64,000 nucleotides of DNA. Origin: Actinoplanes octamycinicus (GTDB lineage: Bacteria; Actinomycetota; Actinomycetes; Mycobacteriales; Micromonosporaceae). Below, piece after piece: positions 55,230-63,334 of this stretch (positions are counted from its first letter, which is position 1; each line of letters starts with the position of its first letter). Location of the stretch: contig NZ_JACHNB010000001.1 of assembly GCF_014205225.1 (NCBI RefSeq), positions 5,189,501-5,253,500 on the forward strand. Reading direction: 5' to 3'. A program made the translations under genes and the position numbers. The notes beneath the pieces are model-generated. The model was not told the DNA's origin. It ran no database searches and worked only from the letters and a program-made list of their open reading frames with translations.

Positions 55230-56777
55230 TTGGCCGGGAAGCTGGATCTGGACCCGCGGATCGTCGCGCGGGCGCGGGCGCTCGCCGTCAAGGCCGGGCA
55301 GCCCGTCGTCGACCTCGCGCGGTCGCACACCACCGTGTCGGTGGAGCGGGCGGTGCTGCGCCTGGCCGGGGTGCACGGCGCCGACTCGGACGGCATCCCC
55401 TGGGTGAACCGTCTGGTCGACGCCGTGCGCGCCGACGTCGGGCTGGGGCACGGGGTGGCCGTCCCGGTCTTCCACGCCGCCGCCACCACGGGCGTCGACG
55501 ACCTCACGGTGCTGGCGCAGAAGGCGGCGGCCGGGGCGGTGCGGTTCGACGTACCGGAGAAGAAGGCCGACGTGGCCGCGGCCCGGCGGCGGGCCAAGAA
55601 GGCCGCCGCGGGCGGCATCAAGATCGTGGATCGGCGGCGGGCCGAGCGGGACCGGCTGATCAAACGGTACGGCGACCCGGCGCAGCGCCCGTGGATCTAC
55701 CTGATCGTGGCGACCGGCGACATCTACGAGGACATCCCGCAGGCGCAGGCGGCGGCCCGGGCCGGCGCGGACATCATCGCGGTGATCCGGTCGACCGGGC
55801 AGTCGCTGCTGGACTACGTGCCGGAGGGCGCGACCCGGGAGGGGTTCGCCGGCACCTACGCCACGCAGGAGAACTTCCGGCTGATGCGGGCCGCCCTCGA
55901 CGAGACGTCCAAGGAGCTCGGCCGCTACATCCGGCTGACCAACTACGCGTCCGGTCTGTGCATGCCGGAGATCGCGGCGCTGGCCGGGATGGAACGCCTG
56001 GACATGATGCTGAACGACTCGATGTACGGCATCCTGTTCCGCGACATCAACCCGATCCGGACCTTCGTCGACCAGCGCTTCTCGCGGCAGGTCCACGCCC
56101 GCGCCGGCATCATCATCAACACCGGCGAGGACAACTACCTGACGACGGCGGACGCCGTCGACGCCGCGCACACGGTCACCGTCTCGCAGTTGCTCAACGA
56201 GTACTTCGCGCACGAGGCGGGACTGGAGGACTGGCAGCTGGGGCTGGGGCACGCCTTCGAGATCAATCCGGATCTGCCGGACTCGTTCCGGCTGGAGCTG
56301 GCCCACGCGCTGCTGGCCCGGGAGCTGTTCCCGGACGCGCCGCTGAAGTGGATGCCGCCGACCAAGCACATGACCGGTGACGTCTTCCGCGGCAACCTGC
56401 TCGACGGCTTCTTCAACCTGGCCGGCGCGCTCACCGGGCAGGGCATCCTGCTGGTCGGCATGATGACCGAGGCCGTCGTCACCCCGTTCCTGTCCGACCG
56501 CGACATCGCCCTGCAGAACGTGAAGTACGTGCTCAACGGCGCGGGCAACCTGCACGAGGACTTCGTCCCCGGCCCGTTCATCAAGGGCCGCGCGAACCAG
56601 GTGCTCGGCGAGGCCATCGACCTGCTCGAGCGGATCGTCGACGACACCCTGATGGACGCCATCGCGGACGGCACCTTCGGCCTGATGAAACGCCCCGCCG
56701 ACCGCGGCAAGGGCCTCGACGGCGTCGCGAAGCAGGAAGCCGACTACTACAACCCGGTCACCGAGGAGCTGGCATGA
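55230..56777 (+). CDS. kamD: Lysine 5,6-aminomutase alpha subunit
   Basis: 515 residues, the usual length for KamD. The large subunit forms the TIM barrel over which adenosylcobalamin and PLP act to turn beta-lysine into 3,5-diaminohexanoate. Typical stretches: KLDLDPRIVARARALAVKAGQPVVDLARSHTTVSVERAVLRL, RSTGQSLLDYVPEGATREGFAGTYATQENFRLMRAALDE, and NDSMYGILFRDINPIRTFVDQRFSRQVHARAGIIINTGEDNYLTTADAV. The start is TTG 55230, with AGGAG eight bases upstream. Its TGA overlaps the kamE ATG (ATGA), as expected for subunits made in equal amounts. Confidence 0.95.
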   Translation: MAGKLDLDPRIVARARALAVKAGQPVVDLARSHTTVSVERAVLRLAGVHGADSDGIPWVNRLVDAVRADVGLGHGVAVPVFHAAATTGVDDLTVLAQKAAAGAVRFDVPEKKADVAAARRRAKKAAAGGIKIVDRRRAERDRLIKRYGDPAQRPWIYLIVATGDIYEDIPQAQAAARAGADIIAVIRSTGQSLLDYVPEGATREGFAGTYATQENFRLMRAALDETSKELGRYIRLTNYASGLCMPEIAALAGMERLDMMLNDSMYGILFRDINPIRTFVDQRFSRQVHARAGIIINTGEDNYLTTADAVDAAHTVTVSQLLNEYFAHEAGLEDWQLGLGHAFEINPDLPDSFRLELAHALLARELFPDAPLKWMPPTKHMTGDVFRGNLLDGFFNLAGALTGQGILLVGMMTEAVVTPFLSDRDIALQNVKYVLNGAGNLHEDFVPGPFIKGRANQVLGEAIDLLERIVDDTLMDAIADGTFGLMKRPADRGKGLDGVAKQEADYYNPVTEELA

Positions 56778-57508
56778 GCATCGTCCGTCCCTACGGGGAC
56801 ACCACCGGCGACGGCATGGTGCAGCTCTCCTTCACCCTGCCGATCCCGCACGACAAACGCGCCGAGGGCGCCGCCCTGCAACTGGCCGGCAAGATGGGCA
56901 TGGACCCGGCGATGCTGGTGCACGCCAAGCAGATGGGCGACGGGTTCACCTTCTTCGTCGTCTACGGCAAGGTCACCCACCTGGTCGACACCGACAAGGT
57001 GCAGGTCGTCGAGCGCGACTTCCCGCTGCTGAGCGCCAAAGAGGTGAACGCGGCGATCAAGAAGGGGCTGCGCCGCCCGCTGAACGTGGTCGGCGCCTGC
57101 ATCGGCACCGACGCGCACACCGTCGGCATCGACGCCATCCTCAACCTCAAGGGCATCGCCGGCGAGAAGGGCCTGGAGTACTACTCCGAGGTGTCGGTGA
57201 CCAACATGGGCGCCCAGGTGTCGGTGCCCGACCTGGTGGAGACCGCCCGGGCGAAGAAGGCCGACGCGGTGCTGGTCTCGCAGGTGGTCACCCAGCGCGA
57301 CGCGCACCTGCACAACACCCGGGCCATGTCGGCCGCCTTCCGCGAGGCGCTGCCGGCCGGCAAACGCCCGCTGCTGATCGTCGGCGGCCCCCGCTTCGAC
57401 GAGCTGATGACCGGCGAGCTCGGTGTCGACCGGATCTTCGGTCGCGGCACCACCCCCCGCGAGGTCGCCTCCTACCTGGTCCACGCCCTGATTGCGAGCA
57501 AGAGTTGA
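56774..57508 (+). CDS. kamE: Lysine 5,6-aminomutase beta subunit, cobalamin-binding
   Basis: 244 residues. The B12-binding signature is GACIGTDAHTVGIDAI: DxHxxG with Asp113, His115 (the axial base replacing dimethylbenzimidazole) and Gly118. The N-terminal dimerisation part has MVQLSFTLPIPHDKRAEGAALQLAGKMG. In this family PLP is carried by a Lys of the small subunit; Lys126 or Lys132 in LNLKGIAGEKGLEYYSEVS are the conserved ones I can see. Its stop overlaps the kal TTG (TTGA). Confidence 0.95.
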   Translation: MSIVRPYGDTTGDGMVQLSFTLPIPHDKRAEGAALQLAGKMGMDPAMLVHAKQMGDGFTFFVVYGKVTHLVDTDKVQVVERDFPLLSAKEVNAAIKKGLRRPLNVVGACIGTDAHTVGIDAILNLKGIAGEKGLEYYSEVSVTNMGAQVSVPDLVETARAKKADAVLVSQVVTQRDAHLHNTRAMSAAFREALPAGKRPLLIVGGPRFDELMTGELGVDRIFGRGTTPREVASYLVHALIASKS

Positions 57509-57870
57509 TCACCGTCACGCACCGCCGCTACGTCCCCTACTCGCACGCCCACTACGCCGGGAACCTGGTCGACGGGGCGTACTCGCTCGGCCTGTTCGGC
57601 GACGTCGCCACCGAGGTGTGCATCCAGCTCGACGGCGACGAGGGGCTGTTCGCGTCGTACGACGACGTGCAGTTCAAGGCGCCCGTGCAGGCCGGCGACG
57701 TCCTGGAGATCACCGCCCGGGTGGTGCACATGGGCACCCGCAGCCGGCGGATCGAGTTCGCGTCGACCGTGGTGTGCCGGGGGACCGGCGGCTCGGCGGC
57801 CCGGGTGCTCGACGAGCCGATCGTGGCGGTGACCGCGGTGGGCACGGTGGTCGTGCCACCCCGGGCGTGA
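57505..57870 (+). CDS. kal: 3-aminobutyryl-CoA ammonia-lyase
   Basis: 121 residues with the hotdog fold: YVPYSHAHYAGNLVDGAYSLGLFGDVATEVCIQLDGDEGLFASYDDVQFKAPVQAGDVLEITARVV is the Kal signature. It removes ammonia from L-3-aminobutyryl-CoA to give crotonyl-CoA, the last dedicated step of lysine fermentation. Starts with TTG 57505 overlapping the kamE stop; its TGA overlaps the mutL GTG. Confidence 0.9.
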   Translation: MITVTHRRYVPYSHAHYAGNLVDGAYSLGLFGDVATEVCIQLDGDEGLFASYDDVQFKAPVQAGDVLEITARVVHMGTRSRRIEFASTVVCRGTGGSAARVLDEPIVAVTAVGTVVVPPRA

Positions 57871-59111
57871 GTGTCGCTGTCTGCGTCGACGTCGGGTCGA
57901 CGTACACCAAAGCCGCCAAGATCGATCTCAGCGGCGCGGGACTGATCGAGCGGACCGAGGTCCCGACGACGTCCGGCACGGACGTCCTGGACGGGCTGAA
58001 CGCGGCCGTGGCCGCGGTCGGCGGCCACGGCGCGCCGCTCTACGTCTGCTCGTCGGCGGGCGGCGGGCTGCGGCTGGCCGTGGTCGGCTACGAGAGCCTG
58101 GTCACCGCGGAGGCCGGGCACCGGGTCGGGCTGTCGGCCGGCGCCCAGGTGGTGCACGTCGCCGCCGGTCCGCTGACCGGCGCCGCGGTGACCGCGCTGC
58201 GCGCCGCCCGCCCCGACGTGGTGCTGCTGGTCGGCGGCACCGACGGCGGCGACGGCGAGGTGCTGCTGCACAACGCCCGGCGGCTGGCCGCGCAGCGCCT
58301 GCGGGTGCCGGTGGTGCTGGCCGGCAACGCCGACGTGCGCCCGGAGGCCGCCGCCGCGCTGACCGCCCGCGGCGTCCCGGTGACGGTGACCGGCAACGTG
58401 CTGCCCCGGATCGGCGTGCTCGACCCGCTGCCGGCCCGCGCCGCGATCCGCGACGTCTTCCTGCGGCACGTGATCGGCGGCAAGCGGCTGTCCAAGGGGT
58501 CCCGGTTCGCCTCGCTGGTCCGCGCCGCCACCCCGGACGCGGTGCTGGCCGGGGTGGAACTGCTCGCCGACCGGGCCGGCGCCGGCGTCCTGGTGGTCGA
58601 CGTCGGCGGGGCGACCACCGACGTCTACTCGGCGCTGGTCCCGGACGCCGAGGCGGAGACCGGTCCGCGCCGCGACGTGGCCGGCACCCTGTGGCGGTCC
58701 CGGACGGTGGAGGGCGACCTCGGCGTCGCGGTCGGCGCGGACGGCACCCGGGCGGCGGCCGCCACCGAGAAACTGCCCCCACCCGGCGACGACCGGGACC
58801 TCGCCGCGACCGCCGCGACGATCGCGTTGCGCCGGCACGCGCGTGGTCACTCGTCCGGTCCCGGCTTACCCCGCACGGGTGGCCGGGACCTGCGCGACGT
58901 ACGGATCGTCATCGGTTCCGGCGGGGTGCTGCGGCACGGCGGGGGCGATCACGTGCTGGGCGCCGTACTGGCCGACACGGCCGGCGGCTGGGCCCTGCCG
59001 GACCGGGCCCGGACCATCGTCGACCGCGAATACCTGCTCGCCGCGGCCGGGTTGCTCGCCGTCGATCACCCGGCGGCGGCGGCCGGGCTGGCCGGCACGC
59101 TGCTCGGCTGA
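57867..59111 (+). CDS. MutL-family B12-mutase reactivation protein
   Basis: 414 residues of the MutL/glutamate-mutase-associated (not mismatch repair) family, an ASKHA-type ATPase-like fold: CVDVGSTYTKAAKIDL at the N-terminus, PDVVLLVGGTDGGDGEVLLHNARRLA, VPVVLAGNADVR and a second phosphate motif LVVDVGGATTDVYSAL, then RTVEGDLGVAVGA. Such genes accompany B12-dependent aminomutases and are thought to exchange damaged cobalamin. The GTG at 57867 overlaps the kal stop; earlier in-frame codons belong to antisense reading. Ends the operon. Confidence 0.9.
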   Translation: MSVAVCVDVGSTYTKAAKIDLSGAGLIERTEVPTTSGTDVLDGLNAAVAAVGGHGAPLYVCSSAGGGLRLAVVGYESLVTAEAGHRVGLSAGAQVVHVAAGPLTGAAVTALRAARPDVVLLVGGTDGGDGEVLLHNARRLAAQRLRVPVVLAGNADVRPEAAAALTARGVPVTVTGNVLPRIGVLDPLPARAAIRDVFLRHVIGGKRLSKGSRFASLVRAATPDAVLAGVELLADRAGAGVLVVDVGGATTDVYSALVPDAEAETGPRRDVAGTLWRSRTVEGDLGVAVGADGTRAAAATEKLPPPGDDRDLAATAATIALRRHARGHSSGPGLPRTGGRDLRDVRIVIGSGGVLRHGGGDHVLGAVLADTAGGWALPDRARTIVDREYLLAAAGLLAVDHPAAAAGLAGTLLG

Positions 59112-59123
59112 CCGGTCCATCGA

Positions 59124-59147
59124 CGGCGTGCATTTTCGGACACGCCG
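59124..59147 (+). terminator. Candidate terminator of the kam operon
   Basis: CGGCGTG (59124-59130) pairs with CACGCCG (59141-59147) around ten bases, 12 bp after the mutL stop. Moderate stability, no T-run. Confidence 0.4.
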
Positions 59148-59181
59148 AGAAACGCGACACGCCGGAAGGCGCACCACCCGG

Positions 59182-59515
59182 TTGACAGACCGCCCCCGTC
59201 CGGACGTACCGTCTTCAGGTCCTGTTTCACGGCATGCGACCGTGTTCCGCTTCGTTCCCCCACTCACTGGCCCGCAGTCCTCGCCGGGGTCGCGCGTTCA
59301 GCCAGGTCCAGGGGGTGGGGGTGCGCGGGCGGCGCGGACCGGGTCGCGACACCGGGAGTCGAGACGAGCCGAGCCTGGCCAGTAGACAACGGCGCGGCGT
59401 GGGCAGCCAGCCCGCGGCGAGTCGGTCCGAAGGTCAGCGGGAGGGTCGCTGGGCACACCGGCCGGAGCGGACAGAAGCACCCCGAGGGGCGCGGCCACTG
59501 GACGCCGCGCCCCTC
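59182..59515 (+). ncRNA. Candidate noncoding transcript between mutL and lnt
   Basis: TTGACA (59182-59187) and TACCGT (59207-59212) form a promoter-like pair, with a spacer of 19 bp. About 300 bp downstream GAGGGGCGCGGC (59484-59495) pairs perfectly with GCCGCGCCCCTC (59504-59515) around eight bases. The 510-bp gap has no convincing gene. A transcript from about 59219 to 59515 would be a small RNA, or a leader of lnt ending in an attenuator. It does not resemble RNase P RNA, tmRNA or 6C RNA to me. Confidence 0.3.
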
Positions 59516-59621
59516 AGCAAGCTCTCCCCACCCGTTCCCAGCGGTTTCCCATCCGCTCGGTACCGTTTCGCGGCCGACTGCCCGGCGGGACCGTCCCCAA
59601 CCAGCAGGTAGCCTGCCTGGC

Positions 59622-61253
59622 GTGGAAATGACGATGCCGCCACCCGACCTCGCGCAGCCGGGGCCCGGCACCCCGCCGGCGGCCGGGCCGGGGCCGCTGC
59701 GGCTCCCGGTCGCCGCTGCCCTCGCGGTGGCCGCCGGCCTGGCGCTGCTGCTCGCCCTCCCGCCGTACGACGTGTGGTGGCTCGCCCCGGCCGGCGTCGC
59801 CCTGCTGGCCGCGGCAGTGCACCGGCGGCGCCTGCGGGCCGGGTTCGGGCTCGGCCTCGTCACCGGGCTGGTGCTGTTCTACCCGCTGCTGGAGTGGACC
59901 CGGATCGCGGCCGGCTGGCTGCCCTGGGCGCTGCTGTCCACCGCGCAGGCGGCGGTGCTCGGCCTGACCGGCCTGGCCGCCGCCTGGCTGTCCCCGCTGA
60001 TCGACCGGTGGCGGGCGCTCTGGCCGCTGCTGACCGGCCTGCTCTGGGTGGCCGACGAGGCGCTGCGCGACCGGGCCCCGTTCGGCGGCTTCCCGTGGGG
60101 CCGGCTGGCCTTCAGCCAGGGCGACGCGCCGTCGCTGCGGCTGGCCGCCTGGGGTGGCGCGCCGCTGGTCACCTTCACGGTCGCGGCGGCCGGTGGGGCC
60201 CTGGCGGCGCTCGCCTGGCGCCGCTGGGACCGGGCCGGGCTGCTCGGCGCGGCCGGGTTCGCGGTCACCGCCGGGGTGCTGATCGGCGCGCCGGCCGCGG
60301 TGCCGCTGTCCACCCCGCCCGGCCCGGCCTCCACGGTCGCCCTGGTGCAGGGCAACGTGCCCCGGCTCGGCCTGGACTTCAACGCGCAGCGCCGGGCGGT
60401 GCTGGACAACCACGTGACCGCCACCCGGCAGCTGGCCGCCGACGTCGCCGCCGGCAAGCAGCCGAAACCCGACCTGGTGGTGTGGCCGGAGAACTCCAGC
60501 GACATCGACCCGCTGCGCAACGCCGACGCGGCCCAGGAGATCTCCGACGCGGCCCGCGCGATCGGCGTGCCGATCCTGGTCGGCACGGTGCTGCGCACCG
60601 ACACCCCGGGCGACATCAAGAACGCCGGGCTGCTCTGGATGCCGGTCACCGGGCCGGACCTGGACCAGACCTACGTCAAGCAGCACCCGGTCCCGTTCGC
60701 CGAGTACATGCCGCTGCGCTCGGTCGCCCGGCTGGTCAGCGACAAGGTCGACCTGGTGCGCAACATGCTCCCCGGCGACCACGCCGGGGTGATCGACACC
60801 GGCGCGCTCACCCTGGGCGACGTGATCTGCTTCGAGGTCGCCTACGACGGGATCGTCCGCGACACCGTGCGGCAGGGCGCGCAGATCCTCACCGTGCAGA
60901 CCAACAACGCCACCTTCGACGAGGGCGAGGCCCGCCAGCAGCTGGCCATGGTCCGGTTGCGGGCGGTCGAGCACGGCGTGGACTCGCTGATGGTCTCCAC
61001 CGTCGGCATATCCGCGTTCGTCGATACGACGGGTGGGGTGCATGGTGCCACGGCGTTCAACACCGCGAAAGTGGTAACCCATAGGATGGCCGTGGGGGGT
61101 TCGCGTACGCTGGCGACTCGTTCGGGCATCTGGCCCGAAACCATCGCGGTCGGACTGGCCGTGATCGCACTGGCTGGCGCACTGCCCCTGCGTCGCCGGC
61201 GCAGCACTGACATGGACCGCACGGTCGACGGAGCAGGTACGGAGGAACGGTGA
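59622..61253 (+). CDS. lnt: Apolipoprotein N-acyltransferase
   Basis: Up to 543 residues. About six to eight N-terminal membrane helices are followed by a periplasmic nitrilase-like domain with catalytic Glu-Lys-Cys: Glu in VVWPENSSDIDP, Lys in TYVKQHPVPFAEYMPLR and Cys in GDVICFEVAYDGIVRD. It adds the third acyl chain to lipoproteins. A last helix precedes a short polar tail. Starts at GTG 59622; ATGs at 59628 and 59634 are close alternatives. Its stop overlaps the ppm1 GTG (GTGA), the gene pair that is fused in Mycobacterium tuberculosis Ppm1. Confidence 0.93.
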   Translation: MEMTMPPPDLAQPGPGTPPAAGPGPLRLPVAAALAVAAGLALLLALPPYDVWWLAPAGVALLAAAVHRRRLRAGFGLGLVTGLVLFYPLLEWTRIAAGWLPWALLSTAQAAVLGLTGLAAAWLSPLIDRWRALWPLLTGLLWVADEALRDRAPFGGFPWGRLAFSQGDAPSLRLAAWGGAPLVTFTVAAAGGALAALAWRRWDRAGLLGAAGFAVTAGVLIGAPAAVPLSTPPGPASTVALVQGNVPRLGLDFNAQRRAVLDNHVTATRQLAADVAAGKQPKPDLVVWPENSSDIDPLRNADAAQEISDAARAIGVPILVGTVLRTDTPGDIKNAGLLWMPVTGPDLDQTYVKQHPVPFAEYMPLRSVARLVSDKVDLVRNMLPGDHAGVIDTGALTLGDVICFEVAYDGIVRDTVRQGAQILTVQTNNATFDEGEARQQLAMVRLRAVEHGVDSLMVSTVGISAFVDTTGGVHGATAFNTAKVVTHRMAVGGSRTLATRSGIWPETIAVGLAVIALAGALPLRRRRSTDMDRTVDGAGTEER

Positions 61254-62038
61254 GCGAGGCCGAAGGCTACCCGGGAGTGGGACGGGTCCTCGTGATCATT
61301 CCCACGTACAACGAGGCGGACAACGTCCGTCTGATCACCGGGCGGGTCCGTGCCGCGGTGCCGGACGTCGACATCCTGGTCGCCGACGACAACTCACCGG
61401 ACGGCACCGGTGACATCGCCGACGAGCTGGCGCTCGCCGACGACCACATCTTCGTGCTGCACCGGGCCGGCAAGGAGGGCCTGGGCGCCGCCTACAAGGC
61501 CGGTTTCGCCTGGGCCAAGGACAAGGGCTACGACGCGGTCGTCGAGATGGACGCGGACGGCTCGCACGCCCCCGAGGAGCTGCACCAGCTGCTCGACGCG
61601 CTGGCCGGCGCGGACGCGGTGCTCGGCACCCGCTACATCCCCGGCGGCAGCGTGCACAACTGGCCGGTGCACCGGCTGCTGCTCTCCCGCGGCGGCAACA
61701 TCTACATCCGGATGGCGCTGGGCATGCCGTTCCGCGACGCGACCGGCGGCTACCGCGCCTACCGGATGACCGTGCTGGACGCCATCGACGTGCCGAGCGT
61801 CGCCTCCACCGGCTACTCGTTCCAGGTCGAGCTGGCCTGGCGGGCCTACCGCGGCGGGTTCCGGGTGGTCGAGGTGCCGATCACGTTCACCGAGCGGGAG
61901 CACGGCGTCAGCAAGATGAGCGGCAACATCTTCAAGGAGCAGCTGCTCCGGGTCACCCTGTGGGGCGCCCAGGCCCGTAAGGAGTCCCTGCTCAACGTGC
62001 TCGGCCGCAAGCCGAAGCGCGAGCAGACCTGGCCGTGA
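61250..62038 (+). CDS. ppm1: Polyprenol monophosphomannose synthase
   Basis: 262 residues, a GT2 glycosyltransferase: VLVIIPTYNEADNVRLIT, ILVADDNSPDGTGDIADELA, and the DxD-type VVEMDADGSHAPEEL. It moves mannose from GDP-mannose to polyprenol phosphate for lipoglycan and glycoprotein synthesis. The C-terminal EVPITFTEREHGVSKMSGNIFKEQLLRV is typical of the actinomycete enzyme. Translationally coupled to lnt. Confidence 0.95.
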   Translation: MSEAEGYPGVGRVLVIIPTYNEADNVRLITGRVRAAVPDVDILVADDNSPDGTGDIADELALADDHIFVLHRAGKEGLGAAYKAGFAWAKDKGYDAVVEMDADGSHAPEELHQLLDALAGADAVLGTRYIPGGSVHNWPVHRLLLSRGGNIYIRMALGMPFRDATGGYRAYRMTVLDAIDVPSVASTGYSFQVELAWRAYRGGFRVVEVPITFTEREHGVSKMSGNIFKEQLLRVTLWGAQARKESLLNVLGRKPKREQTWP

Positions 62039-62064
62039 CGGCGCACTCAGGCAGGTCGCAGGTT

Positions 62065-62100
62065 CCGGTGTCATGCTGGAGAGGTATCGCATGACACCGG
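62065..62100 (+). promoter_or_regulatory. 12-bp perfect inverted repeat directly before fxsA
   Basis: CCGGTGTCATGC (62065-62076) and GCATGACACCGG (62089-62100) are perfect arms around 12 bases; the fxsA ribosome site GGGAGGA follows at once. It may terminate ppm1 transcription, act as an operator, or fold in the fxsA leader and affect ribosome access. Confidence 0.55.
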
Positions 62101-62110
62101 GAGGACTCTG

Positions 62111-62632
62111 ATGCGTCGCAGCCGGATGGCTTACCTTCCCTTCGTCTTCCCGCTGCTCGCGTTCGCCGAGATCTCGGCCTTCGTGGCGGTGGCCCACCTG
62201 ATCGGCGCGGGCTGGGCGTTCCTGCTGCTGGCCGGGTTCACCCTGGCCGGGTTCGCGCTGCTGCGCCGGGAGGGCATCCGCGGCTGGCGGTCCTTCCAGC
62301 AGGCCGCCGCGGCCGGCCGGCCGCCCGGCGCCGAGGTGGCCAATTCGCTGGTCGGGCTCGGCGGGGCGCTGCTGCTGGCACTGCCCGGCTTCGTGACCGG
62401 CCTGGCCGGGCTGGTGCTGCTGGTGCCGCCGGGGCGGGTCCTGGGCCGCCGGGCGGTGGAGCGGTTCGCCGAGCGCCGGCTCGGTGGGGCGGCCGCCGGC
62501 GACCTGTTCGGGCCGCGCAAGGTGCGGGTGCGGGTCGACGACCCGACCGTGGTGGAGTCGTCGGTGGTCGACGACGCGCCGCCGGCGCCGCGGCAGCCGG
62601 TCGCCGCGATCGAGGGCGAGATCGTCCGATAG
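62111..62632 (+). CDS. fxsA: FxsA family membrane protein
   Basis: 173 residues. FxsA-type core: FVFPLLAFAEISAFVAVAHLIGAGWAFLLLAGFTLAGFALLRREGIRGWRSF with two or three helices, then a third segment ALLLALPGFVTGLAGLVLLVPPGRVLGRR. E. coli FxsA interferes with phage T7 exclusion by plasmid F; in actinomycetes its role is unknown. The C-terminal tail is acidic and soluble. ATG 62111 with GGGAGGA upstream. The order ppm1-fxsA-rbpA is conserved in Streptomyces. Confidence 0.9.
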   Translation: MRRSRMAYLPFVFPLLAFAEISAFVAVAHLIGAGWAFLLLAGFTLAGFALLRREGIRGWRSFQQAAAAGRPPGAEVANSLVGLGGALLLALPGFVTGLAGLVLLVPPGRVLGRRAVERFAERRLGGAAAGDLFGPRKVRVRVDDPTVVESSVVDDAPPAPRQPVAAIEGEIVR

Positions 62633-62640
62633 GACATGAC

Positions 62641-62674
62641 GACAAGGGCCGTCCCCGCGGGGACGGCCCTTGTC
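62641..62674. terminator. Bidirectional terminator between fxsA and rbpA
   Basis: A perfect 34-bp palindrome: GACAAGGGCCGTCCCC, GC, then its reverse complement. It separates the convergent fxsA and rbpA genes. Confidence 0.85.
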
Positions 62675-62694
62675 GCGTGTGGTGTTCGCTGCGG

Positions 62695-63033
62695 TCAGCG
62701 GCCCCGGCGGGTCCGCACCTCCTGCAGGCGCTCGTTGAGGATGTCCTCCAGCTCGGCGATCGAACGCCGCTCCAGCAGCATGTCCCAGTGGGTGCGCGGC
62801 GGCTTCGCCTTCTTCTGCTCCGGCTCGCTGCCGTCGACCAGCCGGGCCACGCTGCCGTCGAACTTGCACTCCCAGGTGGTCGGCACCTCGGCGTCGACGG
62901 CGAACGGAACCTCGAACTGGTGACCCTTGACGCACAGGTACTCACGGGTCTGTCGGGGCGCCAGCTCGGTGTTACGGTCGGACTCGTAGCTGACTGCGCC
63001 AAGACGGCTGCCGCGCAGCATGCGTTCGCCCAT
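62695..63033 (-). CDS. rbpA: RNA polymerase-binding protein RbpA
   Basis: 112 residues. RbpA binds RNA polymerase and the housekeeping sigma factor and helps open promoters. Features: basic N-terminus RMLRGSRLGAVSYESDRN, core YLCVKGHQFEVPFAVDAEVPTTWECKFDG, and the sigma-interaction region ARTHWDML-like KPPRTHWDMLLERRSIAELEDILNERL. Only part of the zinc-site Cys set is retained (CVKGH, WEC), as also seen in mycobacteria. ATG 63033. A sigma-R-type promoter lies upstream. Confidence 0.95.
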   Translation of the reverse strand: MGERMLRGSRLGAVSYESDRNTELAPRQTREYLCVKGHQFEVPFAVDAEVPTTWECKFDGSVARLVDGSEPEQKKAKPPRTHWDMLLERRSIAELEDILNERLQEVRTRRGR

Positions 63034-63074
63034 GATCGGCTTCCCCTCGCTCGTGGTGCTGCTCTCGTTGGTGT

Positions 63075-63100
63075 AACGAAAGGGGCGGCCGCCGGATTCC
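63075..63100 (-). promoter_or_regulatory. Sigma-R (SigH-like) promoter of rbpA
   Basis: On the minus strand GGAAT (63100-63096), then exactly 18 bases, then GTT (63077-63075). This equals the GGAAT-N18-GTT consensus of the thiol-stress sigma factor sigma-R, which controls rbpA in Streptomyces coelicolor. The transcript would start near 63068, about 35 bases before the ATG. Confidence 0.75.
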
Positions 63101-63195
63101 TGCGCCCGCCGAGTATCTATCGGTCTTTTACCCGCCCGGTAAAGGCGTTGTAACGCTACGAGCGTAACCGGCCAGCGACCATACCCCGTAATTTG

Positions 63196-63235
63196 AACGC
63201 TCGTGAAGTGGACCTTGGTCCAGTTTACGAGCGTT
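63196..63235. terminator. Compound hairpin in the rbpA upstream region
   Basis: AACGCTCGT (63196-63204) pairs with ACGAGCGTT (63227-63235); inside, TGGACC pairs with GGTCCA around TT, with a GAAG/GTTT internal loop. It may end the minus-strand coiled-coil gene (stop 63335) or be an operator. Related ACGAGCGT words occur near 63158, and a TTTACC/GGTAAA inverted repeat near 63127-63143. Confidence 0.5.
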
Positions 63236-63334
63236 TGACCCGTCTACGGGTGGTGCGATGTCGGTCACTCGGACGTTCACCACCCATTAACCCGCCGTTG
63301 TCGGTGACCGCGTGGTAGCGGACCGCGACCCGGC

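Noticed and set aside
59234..59611. A 125-codon frame in the mutL-lnt gap
   Set aside because: Arg/Ser/Pro-rich, no family resemblance, no ribosome site, and it runs through the perfect hairpin at 59484-59515.
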